Notes under the pieces: generated by a model | Databases searched by the model: none | Told to the model about the DNA's origin: nothing | What the model saw: the letters and a program-made list of their open reading frames with translations, nothing else | Source: Sipunculus nudus | Lineage: Eukaryota > Annelida > Sipuncula > Golfingiida > Sipunculidae | Direction of reading: 5' to 3' | Length of the DNA stretch: 64,000 nucleotides | Assembly: GCA_026874595.1 (NCBI GenBank) | Contig: CM049306.1 | Span: forward strand, 33,806,019-33,870,018 | Translations under genes and position numbers: made by a program | In this document: positions 1-12,831 of the stretch, piece by piece | Layout: the number at the start of each line of letters is the position of its first letter | Position numbering within the stretch: the stretch's first letter is position 1

Positions 1-1373
1 TTGTTCTATTATATGTAACTGATATCATATTACCGAACCCTGCAGGTAAGACCTGTTGTAACGTTAAAAATGTCATTAGTTCATGTGATGTCGATGATGA
101 TAAGAAAATCATTCGAAAAAAAGATAAAAAGATAAAAAAAGGAAGAAAAAAGGAGAAAAGAAATAGAAAGTGAAGGATGCCATGCACCGGGCATTAAAAT
201 GATATGTGTCTCTTATGTTTGCGTATTTGTGCAGACACTCCAGAAACTACTAACACCAGAAATGATTGAAAATGTCATTTATTAATGACGAACAATTAAT
301 TTGTGGCATAAACATACAGTGCAAAAATCCCTAAACCACAATCATTAATGTATATGTACAGTCCATAAACCCTTAACACACATGCCATAACATTGACCAT
401 AATATGCAGCGTTTACATAATGTTCTGGTAGGATAGATATAATATATAATTTTAACTATGGCCTAGTAGAGAGTATGCTCGGTGGGGACATAAAACGCCT
501 CCAAGACTAAAGTAACATATAATACAATGTGCTAGCATAGCGACAAGAGAATAAATAAATAAAATGTAGGTAAATCATAATGATAATAATGATAGATATT
601 TAACCATGATTTTGGGAGGAAGGCGGGGCAGTGGTGGAAATTATTAGTTGTGATGAACAAAATATCTGTGATGAGGATGTAGATTGCTGTTTACTCGCCG
701 GCAGTCGGTGAAATAATGAATGAAACATCCGATGTGCGAGTACTAGACCTTGTGTCACATGACAGGATTCCGGTAGCTGATTGGCCAGAGGGCTTATGGG
801 ATAGCGTCATGCCCCTGGAACTGGCAACAACCGTGAAATCTAATATTGTGCAATAGGCTAATGACGTAAACCTTGTAAAATCAAATGCAAACCCTATCAG
901 GATGTTCTGCTAGAAACTGAGATGGGAAAAAAAACAAACCTGAGGATACCTGATTGTATATATCTAAGAAACATTGGCTATAGATAAATTTAATTACTAA
1001 TACTATTACTAATAATTGTATAATATAATATATTCTCTGGAGTTCTTCACAAAAATTTTTGCTTCAGCAAATTGTATGTGTGGGTGTGGCGGAGAGGGCG
1101 TAGGGTTGAAGACCAAGGATGCTTTGAACATTCTATTTTTTTCTGTCTGCTGAATATCTGTATGGAGATGCCGTTTAGCATTTGCAGTGTGTATTATTAA
1201 ATGTAAATTTGTGACATAGAGGATATATTAAAAGAGTAAGAGTTACAAAAAGAAAACTAATAGATAAGAAAGGTAAATACATGTACTGAGAAAGAGAGAA
1301 AAAATAGAGATTATTAGAGTGCATACTAGTAGCATAGTTACAGAACCAAAGATAGATTAAAACTGAGAGAGAG

Positions 1374-1419
<46 letters not shown>

Positions 1420-3260
1420 GATATCCATGTAGCAGTCATTTACACTGGTTCTTGAAGGCTTTTTTTATCCGTGACTGAACGACCAATTAAGTAGTAGTTT
1501 TGTTTATTCCGGCAGATCAGGCTTCTGGAATTATGAGGAGTTCAACCATGGTGTGTCTTATTTTCCTAGATGATTAGAATTTGTCGTTTAATCTTCATTC
1601 TTATCTCTTCCGAAATGACCCAACAGCTGGTAGTGAATGATTGTTCTATATAAGAAATTAATTGAATTGAGAAAACTGTCACTATGAAATCTAATGGTTC
1701 TATTCATTGTTTGAGCTTATATTAACCTATAATATATTGACACACGTTCTTCTTAGATAAGGGAGTGTGGTAGCGTTCGCTTTTTTCCGTTTCCCATGAG
1801 GGCAGCCTGATCAATGAGAGAATAATTAATAAAAAATGATAACATAACAACACACCATTACCTACCTAACTGTCCTTCATGTAATGTGGAAGTTATTACA
1901 ATGGATGTGAAATGACTATAACTGAACTCTAAATGAATGCGACTGAGTATTCAGTTAAGTAGAATAATAATCTTGTTTTTCCTGTGTGTTTGTAATGATG
2001 ATGTGTGTCACTGCTATTTCTATATTTTCTAATTTTTTTAAACATTATGATGAAATTGTGTAAGTGTACGTGATTATTGTTACGTTATAAATTTACTTGA
2101 AATTATTATTTTGCTATTTTTCACATTGTCCTTTTTAAATTATAATTATCATGATGATTATAATATTATTATTATAACTTTACGTGCTTATAAATATGAT
2201 CATTACGCTGTCGATAACAATGATGATATGTATAGTTTTTATTTTATTTCACCTGCAGAGGAAACGTCGTAGTGGATATGATAAAGAAATATTGAGGACA
2301 GAAGAAGAAATATTACTAGAAAGTTGGGACTGAACAAAAAAAAAACGCAAATATAGTCGACCAGACGAACAACCTCACCAGAGCCACATAAATCTTATAA
2401 CCTTTTGGCGTAACCTGGCGTGGGTAACTTATAAAAACCTTGTTGTGATCTCAAATACCGATGCTACTGTCAAGCTCTCCATCCCACATTGGCGGGCCAT
2501 CCATCCTTACCATTCAACGAACGTGGAGCCGATAGATGGCGATACGCCCAAGGCGCCCGCCAGACAGAAAACGGCATTCATACCGACTCAAGGAAGCTGA
2601 GCTCTACTGCCCACTGCAGTCCACGACAGTAGCCGGGTGACTGCAGCAGTGTTAGAACTAACTTTACGACTCGACATGAAGTAATAGAGCGCACGGTCTG
2701 GGACATATATCTTCAAGGAGGGATTGTAGTATTAATATATGCGCTGTTAATTAGACAGGAATAAAGGCGACTGGACTGGCCTGGTTCTGAGCTGCTGGAT
2801 TTCTGTGTCACAGAATCGATGTGTGCGCTCTGTTGTTTAAAGTCCCGCTTTGTCAGTATTTGCGGCCCGCGTTCACCTAAGCTGGCCTCCGCGGCAAGTC
2901 GGCAGATGACGCACTGCTTCTGACGAATTAATGCACTTGCCTGTGAGACTAAACAAGCTCCGGGAACTTAACGTCTAATAAACTAATGAACGTTAGGAAG
3001 ATACCAAGGAAATGTCATACTTGAGGAACTAAATGTAATAATTGATTACAGGCTAAGTAAGTACAAGCTCACAAATAACAGCGTATGTACAATTTATATG
3101 CGAACAACCAACGGCAGATGTATATGTAATGACCCAAGGAAATGTTATCCAGGAAATACGTCAATTAAGGACCAAATGTGACCTTTTGTTATCAAGAGCT
3201 TGTGTCTACATATCTTGAAGCAAGCTGTTTGTGGTGTGAACATTTGTGATATATCCTTCG
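1..3260. other. Upstream non-coding region of the GPCR gene
   Basis: No open frame here looks coding. The DNA is AT-rich with many stops in all frames. The stretch at about 2470-2900 is less AT-rich than its surroundings and could hold a promoter or 5' UTR exon, but I see no motif that proves it. A pyrimidine tract followed by CAG near 2250-2260 resembles a splice acceptor, which is only suggestive. A (GA)n microsatellite is listed separately. Confidence 0.5.
1365..1416. repeat. (GA)n microsatellite
   Basis: About 52 bases of GA dinucleotide with one early interruption (AAT near 1374). It lies about 1.9 kb upstream of the GPCR start. No function is implied. Confidence 0.95.
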
Positions 3261-3308
3261 TAAACAATTGATATAATTGGAAGTGTTTGTATAAAAAATA
3301 AAAGCAAA

Positions 3309-4310
3309 ATGAATGTTACCATGCCAAATGTGACGGAATACAGATCGTTGCCTGCTATAGTTACGATTGGATTTTTGCTATCAGCGGTGACAATTTTGAC
3401 AGTTCTAGGAAACCTGCTTGTGGTCCTAACAGTGCGTTGTCAGAGGCGACTTCGATGTGCAAGAAACTATTGGATTGGGGCCTTGGCTATTACAGATTTA
3501 CTTCTCGGATGTTTTGTTTTGCCGTTCAGTACTATTAACACGACGTTCCGGTGGTGGCCTATGGGGGCCGTATTTTGCAACATCTACATGTCTTTCGATG
3601 TCATGCTGTGCACGGTGTCTATACTGATATTGTTCGCCATAAGCCTTGATCGACACGTGGCCGTGTCTCGTCCATTAAGGTACGCTCAGATCGTGACAAA
3701 ACGTCGCGTCATTATTATCGTTAGTGGAATAATGTTATTCTCCTTTGTACTTGCGTTCCTTCCTATTCACCTCGGCTGGAACACACAAGACGGACAAGTC
3801 CAGAATACGGGGCCCGGTGACGCTTACATGTGCACCTTAGGGGCTAATAAAGTCTACGTCCTCCTCGTGGCAATAGGAACTTATTTTACCCCTCTAATAA
3901 TAATGTGCGTGGTGTACGTGCGACTTTTCTTGGTCACAAAACGTCAAGTTAAGCAAATTAACAGACTCATGAAAAGTAGTGAATGTAACCAAAGTCTGAA
4001 AGGAGGAAAACATAACAACGTGAGTGCAAGCGAAACCAAGGCGACTATTGCGTTGTCGTCTATCATATTATGTTTTACGGTATGTTGGGTGCCATATTTT
4101 ATATTGTTCGTTGTTCGTCCTTTCCTACATTACCCAGTGAATATTGACTTGGACGAGTTTGTGCTATGGCTTGGCTACGTAAATTCCACGGTGAACCCAT
4201 TGTTGTATGCATTCTGCAGCACCGAGTTCCGCGGAGCGTTTAAGCGTATGCTCTGTCACAGAAACTGTGGCAGGAATCAGTCGCACTCTTCTGAAGGGAC
4301 GATGGTTTGA
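3309..4310 (+). CDS. Histamine H2 receptor-like rhodopsin-family GPCR, single exon
   Basis: A 333-residue, seven-helix receptor for an amine-like ligand, expected in the plasma membrane and coupled to G proteins. Visible marks: N-glycosylation sites at N2 and N7; GN with N35 in TM1; D63 in TM2; C90 pairing with C175 in loop 2; the aminergic D97 and C101 in TM3; DRH (114-116) in place of DRY; E242 and FTVCWVPYF around W260/P262 in TM6; W287, Y290 and NSTVNPLLY (292-300) in TM7; a short tail with C316 and C320 as possible palmitoylation sites. The blocks LPIHLGWN (151-158), KRQVKQIN (211-218) and LWLGYVNS (286-293) match, as I recall them, human H2 receptor blocks better than other amine receptors, and the third loop is short as in H2. 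T191 (5.46) is kept, but V187 replaces the H2 aspartate at 5.42. ATG 3309 is the first after an in-frame stop at 3261 and has A at -3. The fold is certain; the ligand is inferred. Confidence 0.95.
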   Translation: MNVTMPNVTEYRSLPAIVTIGFLLSAVTILTVLGNLLVVLTVRCQRRLRCARNYWIGALAITDLLLGCFVLPFSTINTTFRWWPMGAVFCNIYMSFDVMLCTVSILILFAISLDRHVAVSRPLRYAQIVTKRRVIIIVSGIMLFSFVLAFLPIHLGWNTQDGQVQNTGPGDAYMCTLGANKVYVLLVAIGTYFTPLIIMCVVYVRLFLVTKRQVKQINRLMKSSECNQSLKGGKHNNVSASETKATIALSSIILCFTVCWVPYFILFVVRPFLHYPVNIDLDEFVLWLGYVNSTVNPLLYAFCSTEFRGAFKRMLCHRNCGRNQSHSSEGTMV

Positions 4311-4529
4311 CTACGGGCCAAGTCCTCAAGACGCGAGGACAGAGTTTTTGAATCAAGTCACTAGGGTCGAACGTTTTTGCTGGCTTCAGCTATTGACATA
4401 TTATGTATTTTGGTAAGTTTCTTGACTAATAATATAAATGGCGCCGGCTATGAATGCTGTTTAATATCAGGCCAAGATCATTCTTACATGAATGACGCGT
4501 ATTTCATTAAATATTACATATTTAGACAA

Positions 4530-4535
4530 AATAAA
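4530..4535 (+). terminator. Candidate poly(A) signal of the GPCR gene
   Basis: An AATAAA hexamer lies about 220 bases after the stop codon, in AT-rich DNA. The position suits a short 3' UTR. The base composition makes chance hexamers common, so this is a candidate only. Confidence 0.4.
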
Positions 4536-4582
4536 ACATGAAACCACTACGAAGACATTCAAACATATTTATGAATAATTAC

Positions 4583-4610
4583 TAATATATATATATATTT
4601 ATATATACAT

Positions 4611-4658
<48 letters not shown>

Positions 4659-4769
4659 TATTTACAGAAAAGTAGTTTTTGCTTGACAGTGTTTTTTTTT
4701 TACTTTCTGGTAAGCTATATATATTTGGGACAATAATCTGATGGAAAAAATGATTATATATGATACGTT

Positions 4770-4838
<69 letters not shown>
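4583..4838. repeat. Two (TA)n microsatellites flanking a short spacer
   Basis: Two long TA/AT runs (about 4583-4655 and 4769-4838) flank roughly 110 bases of unique sequence. The Ile-Tyr-rich open frame across them on the minus strand is an artefact of the repeat. Confidence 0.95.
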
Positions 4839-4841
<3 letters not shown>

Positions 4842-6964
4842 TGTATATTGAAATAATTATGGTTTAAATATAACCTTGATGATAGAAGCGTAATTGTATG
4901 TTGAGGCCAGGCTTTCCTGGGCTGGTCTTTTCTCTGGAAGCCTGTTTGTGATTAAGTTAGTGTTTAGAGAGGCGGCAAGTATGTCAAATATCTGCTGAAA
5001 GCCGGGAGTTAATGGTTTAACGCGGTGGGACAGAACCGCTAATCAGCCCTGATAAGTACCAGAAGAAAGTCTCTCGAGTCCGAGCCAGCGGACGAGTTAA
5101 CGAATTGTGTCTGCCGGAGAAGGGTTGGCTATAGACCGCTGGTTCATTGCTTGGTCATTGTCACCGGGGTGTCTTCCTGGACTGACCGGACTAGATTAAA
5201 CTTGATAATGTGAAGTTGTGAACATCCAATACCCGTCCCTGATTGAACAGCCTCATACAGAGAACGGCGGCGGTTCTGGGCGCTCTCAAATACCCGCTTC
5301 GTGCGGCCCTCTGGTTCAATTGAATAAGGCGCAGAGATGTACGGAAAGACCTCAGGAGCCGCCTCTTCCTGGATGAGGGCACATTTCGGGAACACGCAAT
5401 CACAAATATTTATCCTCAGTCGTTCTATTGACTGTGTCCTCCCCGCCGAACACTCGGTTAGATTTATTGAATCCATTTGATGTAAAAGACCCACTTTATA
5501 TAGACAGATGTATTAAATGGCTTTGGTGCTATACGGTCTCCTTTCTGAGTTCTTTCAAATGAATGCGAGACGAGTGCACGGGTTATAAAACCGGTATCCC
5601 CTTACATTTGTGTCCACATGAATTACAGCCCCTTTCGCCAATAATAAAAAAAGGGCATCATTGAATAACAGATCACATTCAGATGTTTATGAAGGCGCTC
5701 ATTTTGATGTTAATACAGAACCCTGTTCCGGTCAATGAGGGCACGGCATCACCCTGTCTACTTATTGTTTTTATGGTACATTTTTATGCTGATTGAGTGG
5801 GTTATTTTTGACCAGACTGGTGAATTAATGTACTCATAGATCACACTGAATGCGGCTACTGTTAGATACGGAAAATGAACCTGGCTTTTAATAGCGTCTA
5901 CCCCCCTTACACTGTTGAACACTGTCATATGTACTAACGACTGCTACCCTGCAATACGGCCAATGATCACCAAGCTCGTATACGCTCGGTGGTATGTCAT
6001 AAATAAATAAAACGGGCAGCCAGACTTCAATAATAAATGTAAACTTAAGTATTCCCAAGGCTGCCCTTGCCTCATGTTCAATCAAAATCTCTGTGCTATA
6101 AAGTTTGAATCATAGAATATCTCTATCAATTTGAGAAAGCTTTAAATGTCTTGATATCGAGTGTATTAATTTGTTTAAATTTTCATTATATCGAATGTAA
6201 TCGTTATTTTTGCTTAACTAAGTCCAAGATTGTCTTTTGAAACTTAATCTAATCGCGGAATAAATGGATATCATTGGAAAATGTTTTTAAATAATTCTTT
6301 GTGAGTATGCGATTATCTAGGATTTATGTGATTATTCAATTCCTTTCATGGTTGATTTTGAACAATTTTATAATTCTTCTAAATTAATGTACAGCCAATT
6401 AAGATCAAGAAACGAAAAGATACATACTTGCACAAATCGCTGTTAATAGTATTAAAATTACCATTATATGAGCAAATGGGAGACGCAGCAAGACAAATGC
6501 CAATCATTGAGTAAAATATAAAACTTGTGCGAGATGAACGGAAAAGTAGCGCTTTACTGCATCTCATAATAATTTGAAAGTTAAACCATGACCATGAATT
6601 AGACGAATACTTTGTACACATCAAGCATTACTCTTTAAAAACCTGTTTCATTACAAATATCTATGTAATCTGAAATGGGAATGAGGATTATTAATATCTA
6701 TATGTGCCATAATGGCGAGGCTTTATTGACCAGTAGGCTGAACTATGTGACACGAAATCAATTGACACGCTGTCATAAATAACGGCGTGCCATTGTACGG
6801 CCAGCCCATGACGTGCTGTGGATTTACGATTTATATACAACAGGGTATGTGTTAGAGAACTTTTAGATCAGCAGAAACTTTTAATCAAGCGTTGCTGGTC
6901 TGCTAAACGAGACCAATAGGGCTTAACTATATAGAACAGTTGAAGAGTTATCATAAACAGTAGT

Positions 6965-6967
<3 letters not shown>
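4839..6967. other. Non-coding stretch, nothing recognised
   Basis: Two overlapping minus-strand frames are open at 5144-5494, but neither resembles a known protein. A TATA-like string at 5494-5502 is too close to the first ATG (5476) to drive it. I see no element ends, RNA gene or coding block. Confidence 0.5.

Positions 6968-7033
<66 letters not shown>
6968..7033. repeat. (TA)n microsatellite
   Basis: About 66 bases of pure TA/AT, ending 40 bases before the 3' end of a minus-strand Helitron. Confidence 0.95.
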
Positions 7034-7036
<3 letters not shown>

Positions 7037-9039
7037 TGCATTTATAGTTTACATATAAATATTAATATGAATACTAGCTGCACCCGTGGAAAATCCACGG
7101 CTCTATCTGATGCATATTTTTGTAATGAACTGATAGGAATTAAACGACGCATATTTCAATACTAAGGTTTTTGCAGGAACTTTTGTCATGTTTTACACTT
7201 ATATGATATAAAGATTACTTCTTATAGAATTTTCCAGGAACACCCTCCACCCAAAATATCAACATAGAAAGAAAAATTATTCAATTCCAGAAATCACACA
7301 AAAAAATCAATTTTGGATAGAGACGTGAGGCATATATATACAAGGTGTACCAGTTTTTAAGTTAGAAGTTTTTTTTCCGATAAACAACATAGCTCCGACA
7401 GCTTTATTGCTTGGGAAATATCGTAGATATAACGATTGTATAAAGAAGCATTCTACCGTGAAATTATATGAAAGATGCTTTGTATAAGTTGAAGCTCTGG
7501 CGACATCGTGAAACACGATGTTTATTCAGTTTAGTCAGTTGAGGGTATATAGTCTAGGGCATTTTAACAGACACATGCGTTATTTGCATACACATGCATA
7601 TGTCGTTGAAATCTCTTGTACGCGAAACATATAGCTGCCAGTGTGAAAAAGATAGGCCCAGAAAAATATATTCCAACAGTATTAAATTTTTCGTTTAAGT
7701 ACTGTAAATTGGCATGGAATAAGCAGGTCTGATGCCAAACTGTCAACTCTCCGATATGAAAAGAAAGCAGGTTGATATATTTCGATGAAGGCGTTTAGCA
7801 AAGAAACAACTTCAGCCATGGTTCTTTGCATTGTCTTTCAGCAAATTTACGCAAAATATAATATATAGATTTTGCTGAAATTTGTAGAGGGGTAGAGGAA
7901 ACTGCATCCGTAACCCATTACATTTTTGGAGGTAATCGGAATCACCATAATATATTTTTTTTCTAAATTTAATAATAATATAATTTTTTCCACAATGGAA
8001 TAATTATAAGGGGCTATTTGTCCCCGAGTAGAAGCCTCCTATTCGTACGCAGTTGTTCTGCCACTCGCCTGGTGAAACCGTGTTTCTGAACCATGACAAT
8101 GTTTTACATGAAACGTGCTAGTATGAACGAACGACTGATTAGTAGCTTCTAGCAGGGGTTTCAAAGTCCCCAAGAGATTGAGGACCCTTAGAAGTGTGTG
8201 CAATCCCCCCATCATGCTTCCTTTTGAAAAAAAAACTTTTTTCAAACAACCCATAAATCGGCCTAACTATTAAAACCATGGTTATCATGGACAGATACTT
8301 CTGAATGTATAAAAATCAACATACCTGTAAACCTACAAAACGGTTATCGTGTAAAGGGTCTCAGCTCTGTGTGTCCACTCAACGGAAAAATGCTCCCTAT
8401 TCAAAAGATTCATGTGGACATGTGTTCCGCGCTTGAATTTGAAATCTTTACTTCCTTTTGACAAAGTAAAATTCCTTAACAGGCGATATAATGGAAATGG
8501 AGTTCAGTGTGGATAACAGGTCGCCTCCTGAAAAAGCGTGACAGGCGAAAAATGTTTTGCTGAACATTTGTAGAGGGTTAGGGCAAAGACATATCAATAG
8601 TCCATTTCATTTTTGAGGTAATAAGAATCACCACAATATTTATTCAAAGGACCATTCCTTTATAGGGGTGGGGGGTATATAACCCCCCCCCCCACTTTTT
8701 GGCAAGGGGGATGATAAATGTAATCACCCCCCCCCCCCAACTATTCAGAGAATAATTTTTATATATTTCAAATGTACTGGTGATATTTTTTCATGTTTCA
8801 CCGTCCCTACTGTCAACGGATCTTAAGAAATATATGTGACCCCCCCCCCACCCCCGAATGATAATTAAGTTGTGGGGCTTCTTTTTTTTAAAAAAAATCA
8901 TAAAACACATGACTTGGCCGAAGGTTTAAAACCATAGTTATCATGGAAAAATATTTTTGTATGTATAAACATCAACATACCTGTAACCCGTAAAAAAAAT
9001 TGTCAAACGGTGGTCACATCACTGGACTCATTGCCCAGT

Positions 9040-9150
9040 TAGTACAGTCATTTTGTAACATGACCTCACACAAATTGCAACAAAAGCTATCTCATTTGTT
9101 TTGTATCCCAGAAGGTATCCTTTTGAACATATAAAAAGTCCTAAGATATT
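9040..9150 (+). repeat. Left terminal inverted repeat of the 3.8-kb transposon
   Basis: Begins TAGTACAG, contains the exact 25-bp core at 9063-9087, and continues with weaker similarity to about AAAAAGTCCTAAG near 9140. It pairs with 12690-12831. Confidence 0.8.
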
Positions 9151-9558
9151 CTCCTGGGGGAAAGTAGTAAAATTTGGGAATATCCAAAATGGCTGCCAGA
9201 AGGCCTAGAATCCATCAAATTTAATTTATCAAAAGGGTATAAATATGTTATACGACATTTTCAGGTTTTTTGGGGGTCGCAGAATCCAATTCTGGTCTTT
9301 ATTTGTTAATTTATAAATACCCAAGACTCATATGTAGGGGTCGATGTGTAAACGGTCTGAAGCATGGGGTGCGGTAGGGGTGGGGGTTGTAACACGACTC
9401 AGTTGGCACTTATATTGAGCAGGTAACCCTAATTTGGTAATGTGCAGCGCTCACCTAACCTGTTGCAATAATATTGTAGTATTTAGATTTTCAACAAACA
9501 TGAAGAGGGCTTGACCGATATGCTGGGTTAAAACGGAATTGTTCTCGCAAGGTAGGGG

Positions 9559-9774
9559 TTGTTAGAAAGTATACTAAAACATTCACGATTGGTTTGGTTT
9601 ATGTCAAATGACGAGTCGCCTGCTTTTGAAACGCTCCAACAGGTTATTAGATGCAACTGTCAGAGTAACTGCAGCACCGTCAGATGCACGTGCAAAAATA
9701 ATCACATAGCGTGTACCCTGGCTATGGCGACTGTGGTTGATTATCAGGTAGGAAGCCTTTTTTTCATGTCATGA
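9559..9774 (+). pseudogene. Cysteine-rich CXC-like fragment inside the transposon
   Basis: The frame encodes IRCNCQSNCSTVRCTC, then KNNHIACT. The spacing is C-x-C-x3-C-x4-C-x-C-x6-C, a half of the Tesmin/TSO1-like CXC type often seen in uncharacterised, transposon-linked invertebrate proteins. The expected continuation (A-C-x-x-C) is broken: a shift near 9721 puts GDCG in another frame, followed by a stop. This suggests a decayed exon of the transposon's own protein. No full domain or start can be defined, and the first residues are not supported. Confidence 0.45.
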
Positions 9775-10329
9775 GCCAGCATTCAATAATTTCATACTAC
9801 ATTTTTATTTTCCTTTTAATTAAAGTTTTGTTGTGTCTGTAGGTAAAATCTTATTTCCTTTAGATTATTGTAAACACATGTAAGTTGACAATGCATAGCA
9901 TTGATATACAAAATGTATACATGTAGCACCAACCATTAATGCAAGGCCACCTGTTTCTTAACGGTAATGCATAATTAATATATAGTACAAGTAAAACATT
10001 TTACACAAGGACATGAATCTGCACAGGTCACAAAGTACAAAGGCAAAACAGAGTGCAGTTACTTTGATCCACTGAAGTCATTTTTTGTTATTGTGGGATA
10101 AATTTATACACATGATATATGCTTGATAACAGAGTGCATGGATCCTTGAATATTATTAATAATTAATTTTGAATTGTCAATTCCGAATTTCTAGTTTCAT
10201 TTTGCTTTGCTTTTCAGTTACAATTTTAAAAAAATCGGTTTGCAGTAGAATGACGTTTTTGAGAAGAAATTTGTGGCTTAGGTTTTTTTCCTAGAAAACC
10301 TGCTGAATAGTCTAACAAAACATGTGGAC

Positions 10330-10545
10330 GATCTCTTTGGATTGAACTTTCTAATGATGTTAAATGAAGCGAAAATATTGACGACTTTAAGAGAAAATTG
10401 AAAACGTACCTTTTTTCGACTTAGATTTTTATTAAATTTTAACTCTTGTGTCATAATATAATTTAGTACTTTTGTAAAGCGCCACTGAATAAAAATATTT
10501 ATAAAAGTAGGCGCTATATTAAATAAATAAAGTAAATAAATTTTT
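10330..10545 (+). pseudogene. 5'-truncated LINE, C-terminal tail and 3' UTR
   Basis: From 10338 the frame reads W-I-E-L-S-N-D-V-K, an in-frame stop, then DDFKRKLKTYLF and a stop at 10422-10424. This is the WN.LP...FK..LKTYLF tail of many non-LTR retrotransposon reverse transcriptases. A short 3' UTR with AAAGCGC and GGCGCTATATTAAATAAATAA follows, typical of these elements' 3' ends. The internal stop and missing RT domain show it is dead. It lies inside the 9040-12831 transposon, so it is younger than that element's insertion or was carried with it. Confidence 0.7.
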
Positions 10546-12689
10546 TATCCGAGTAGACTGCTGGAAACCCTGTGCGTAACTGACAACAGACACTCCGGAT
10601 AAGAATGGACAAGATGACGTCTGATTTAACATTTGCTCATTACAAATCTACATGTTTTTATGGATATGGTGATAAAAAAAAAAATCTAAAATATAAACTA
10701 ATAATGATAACGTCTGAGCGGAAAAGGTAGTATAAGCTAGGTATTGTTTGATATGATTGATCTGAACTGATAAGTAAGAAAATTGTTGCAAATAATACTT
10801 TGTGATCTGACCATGTGTTTTCTAATGGTGAAACTGGAGCATGTGAGCAATTTGTAAACATGAGATCTATACCATTTCCATGATCTGTGGTTGACATGTT
10901 GATAAGTTGTTGACAGCTCAGTAGTTGGAACGTTTGTTCAATTAAATCCAAATTTTTTTTTTCATACCATTTTATACAGTTGCCTCATAATTAACGTCCC
11001 CAGTCCACAGGTGCAAGGACTTATGGTGGGGGAGGGATTTTGAGGCGCTGAATAGTGGGAGTTTCAACATCTCTGCATTTACATATGGGATATGAAACTT
11101 AATTCAACAGTTCGTACAGGAAAAACAGTAGATGCATAATTACTGAATATTTATAAATCAACAGACAGACAGGTAGACGAACAAATCTGATCAAATTATT
11201 TCCCATTCTCCTTGGGCGGGAAATTGATGAACAAAGTTTGCATTAGTTCCTCACTTTTTATTTTATCATTTTTTTTAAGTTTATAATATTCATACATTTG
11301 AAATATCATATATATTTGGATATACATATATAAGTCAATTCGAAATTCTAAATATCATCATCATTTAGCGCTAACTTTGCTCATATAACATCACATTATG
11401 CAAACTGATGGATTTAATCTTATTTCGAAATTATTCAAAAGGAATTAAGAGCCACAATACCACAACATGGCATCTTGTAGATTACATTGGAGATAAAACA
11501 GCGTTTCAGTTTTGGAAATACAGTTCAAGCAATAACAATTATTCCCTTACACTTTATGTATATTGCTGTGGGGGTAATGGGAGTGATTTGAGAATAACTG
11601 TGCACCTTCGACAGCTGGGGGGGGGGGGGGGGGGGGGGTTATTGACAATGCAAGTGGATCTTGGCAATGCAAGTGAATACAATAGAGCCCCCCCCCCCAA
11701 GTCAAATTTTACCTCGCCTTGTTTGTGAGCTTTGATTTCAAATTTCATATTTTAACCGATTAAATCCTTATGTGTATATGCTGTGAAAATCAAATCAGCA
11801 GTGCTTACTAGAATAAAATGTGCCATGGTCAAAGTTTGGCAAAATTTAAGTTACTTATAATACACTCATGCTAATAATTCTAAGAATTTACAAAAAGTTG
11901 ATCTAATTTCTTTCATACAATTAAATCTTGATTAAATAGTTGTTAACTTGAAAAAAAATCTCCAACAATAGCAGTTATCATGTTAAGACAAAAAAATATA
12001 TTTCTTTATATTTTGATAAGGTATCTTATTAATGCTTTGGTCCATAATTTTTAAAAAATTATGAAATATTGACCTAATTTTTGGCCCGTTCATAGGAAAT
12101 ATATATAGCGGAAATTTATAAATGGTTATAAATATGAACAAACACAGAAGAGGGGTTTTGATTTTAGGCAGTCATGAAGTGTAACAACAGGTTTCTCCTT
12201 AAATTCTCGAAGGACCGAAGTCGCATTAGAGAACTTATGGACATCGAATTGTATGTCATATTTTGGATTTGTCGGTCTAATCGTTCCAAAACGTGCCAGT
12301 CAAACGAACAGACAGACGGACGGACGGATGACAGACAATGGATCATAAGTATAGCTCAAATGACTTATAAGCGGCTGAACTAAAAATTGTAATGTATGTC
12401 AACACTTTTGAGATTGATAAGGTTTTCCGGAGATCTTTGGTTATTGTTTCCATTTTCAGATAGTGTTGCTCATGTCATGATTTCCCTTTAATTCACAGAC
12501 TGCTGATTTTATATATGTACCATTGTGTCTTATAGTTCATGAATTACACTTTATTTCAAAACTACTTGAACAAGAATAAGCAAGAGGTTATAAGACGATA
12601 ACCAAGTTATTATTCATACAACACCGTTTGAACGCTGATGTATATATGGCGAAATAAAAGGTATTTTCTACTTTGTCAAATTTGACGAT

Positions 12690-12831
12690 TTTCAAACTTT
12701 CCACCCACACAATTACTTAGGACTTTTTTTCTTACATTAAGGCCATACTAAGGAATCAAAATCAGTTGCGTTTGCTTTTGTTGCAATTTGTGTGAGGTTG
12801 ACCACTTATGTCGGGTAAAATGCCTGTACTA
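12690..12831 (-). repeat. Right terminal inverted repeat of the 3.8-kb transposon
   Basis: Reverse partner of 9040-9150. It ends CTGTACTA and has the 25-bp core at 12774-12798. It is longer than the left end because of extra bases between the tip and the core. Confidence 0.8.

Larger units (their letters stand above)
9040..12831. mobile_element. 3.8-kb TIR DNA transposon nested in Helitron copy C
   Basis: It starts TAGTACAG and ends CTGTACTA, flanked by a 3-bp duplication AGT (9037-9039 and 12832-12834). The uninterrupted Helitron sequence at 46801-49102 shows one AGT-type site at this point. The inverted ends run for roughly 110 bases with gaps and include a perfect 25-bp match between 9063-9087 and the reverse of 12774-12798. 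Inside are a cysteine-rich coding fragment (9559-9774), a LINE 3' end (10330-10545) and many G or C runs. No DDE transposase could be read. The superfamily is unresolved; a 3-bp duplication fits PIF/Harbinger, CACTA-like or Academ-like groups. Confidence 0.8.

Noticed and set aside
4207-4416. 69-codon frame overlapping the GPCR 3' end
   Set aside because: It is a shadow of the receptor frame running into the 3' UTR, with no independent support.
5144-5494. 116-codon minus-strand open frame with a TATA-like string upstream
   Set aside because: The first ATG is at 5476, about 20 bases after the TATA string, so a transcript would start past it. No domain is recognised and an overlapping frame is open as well.
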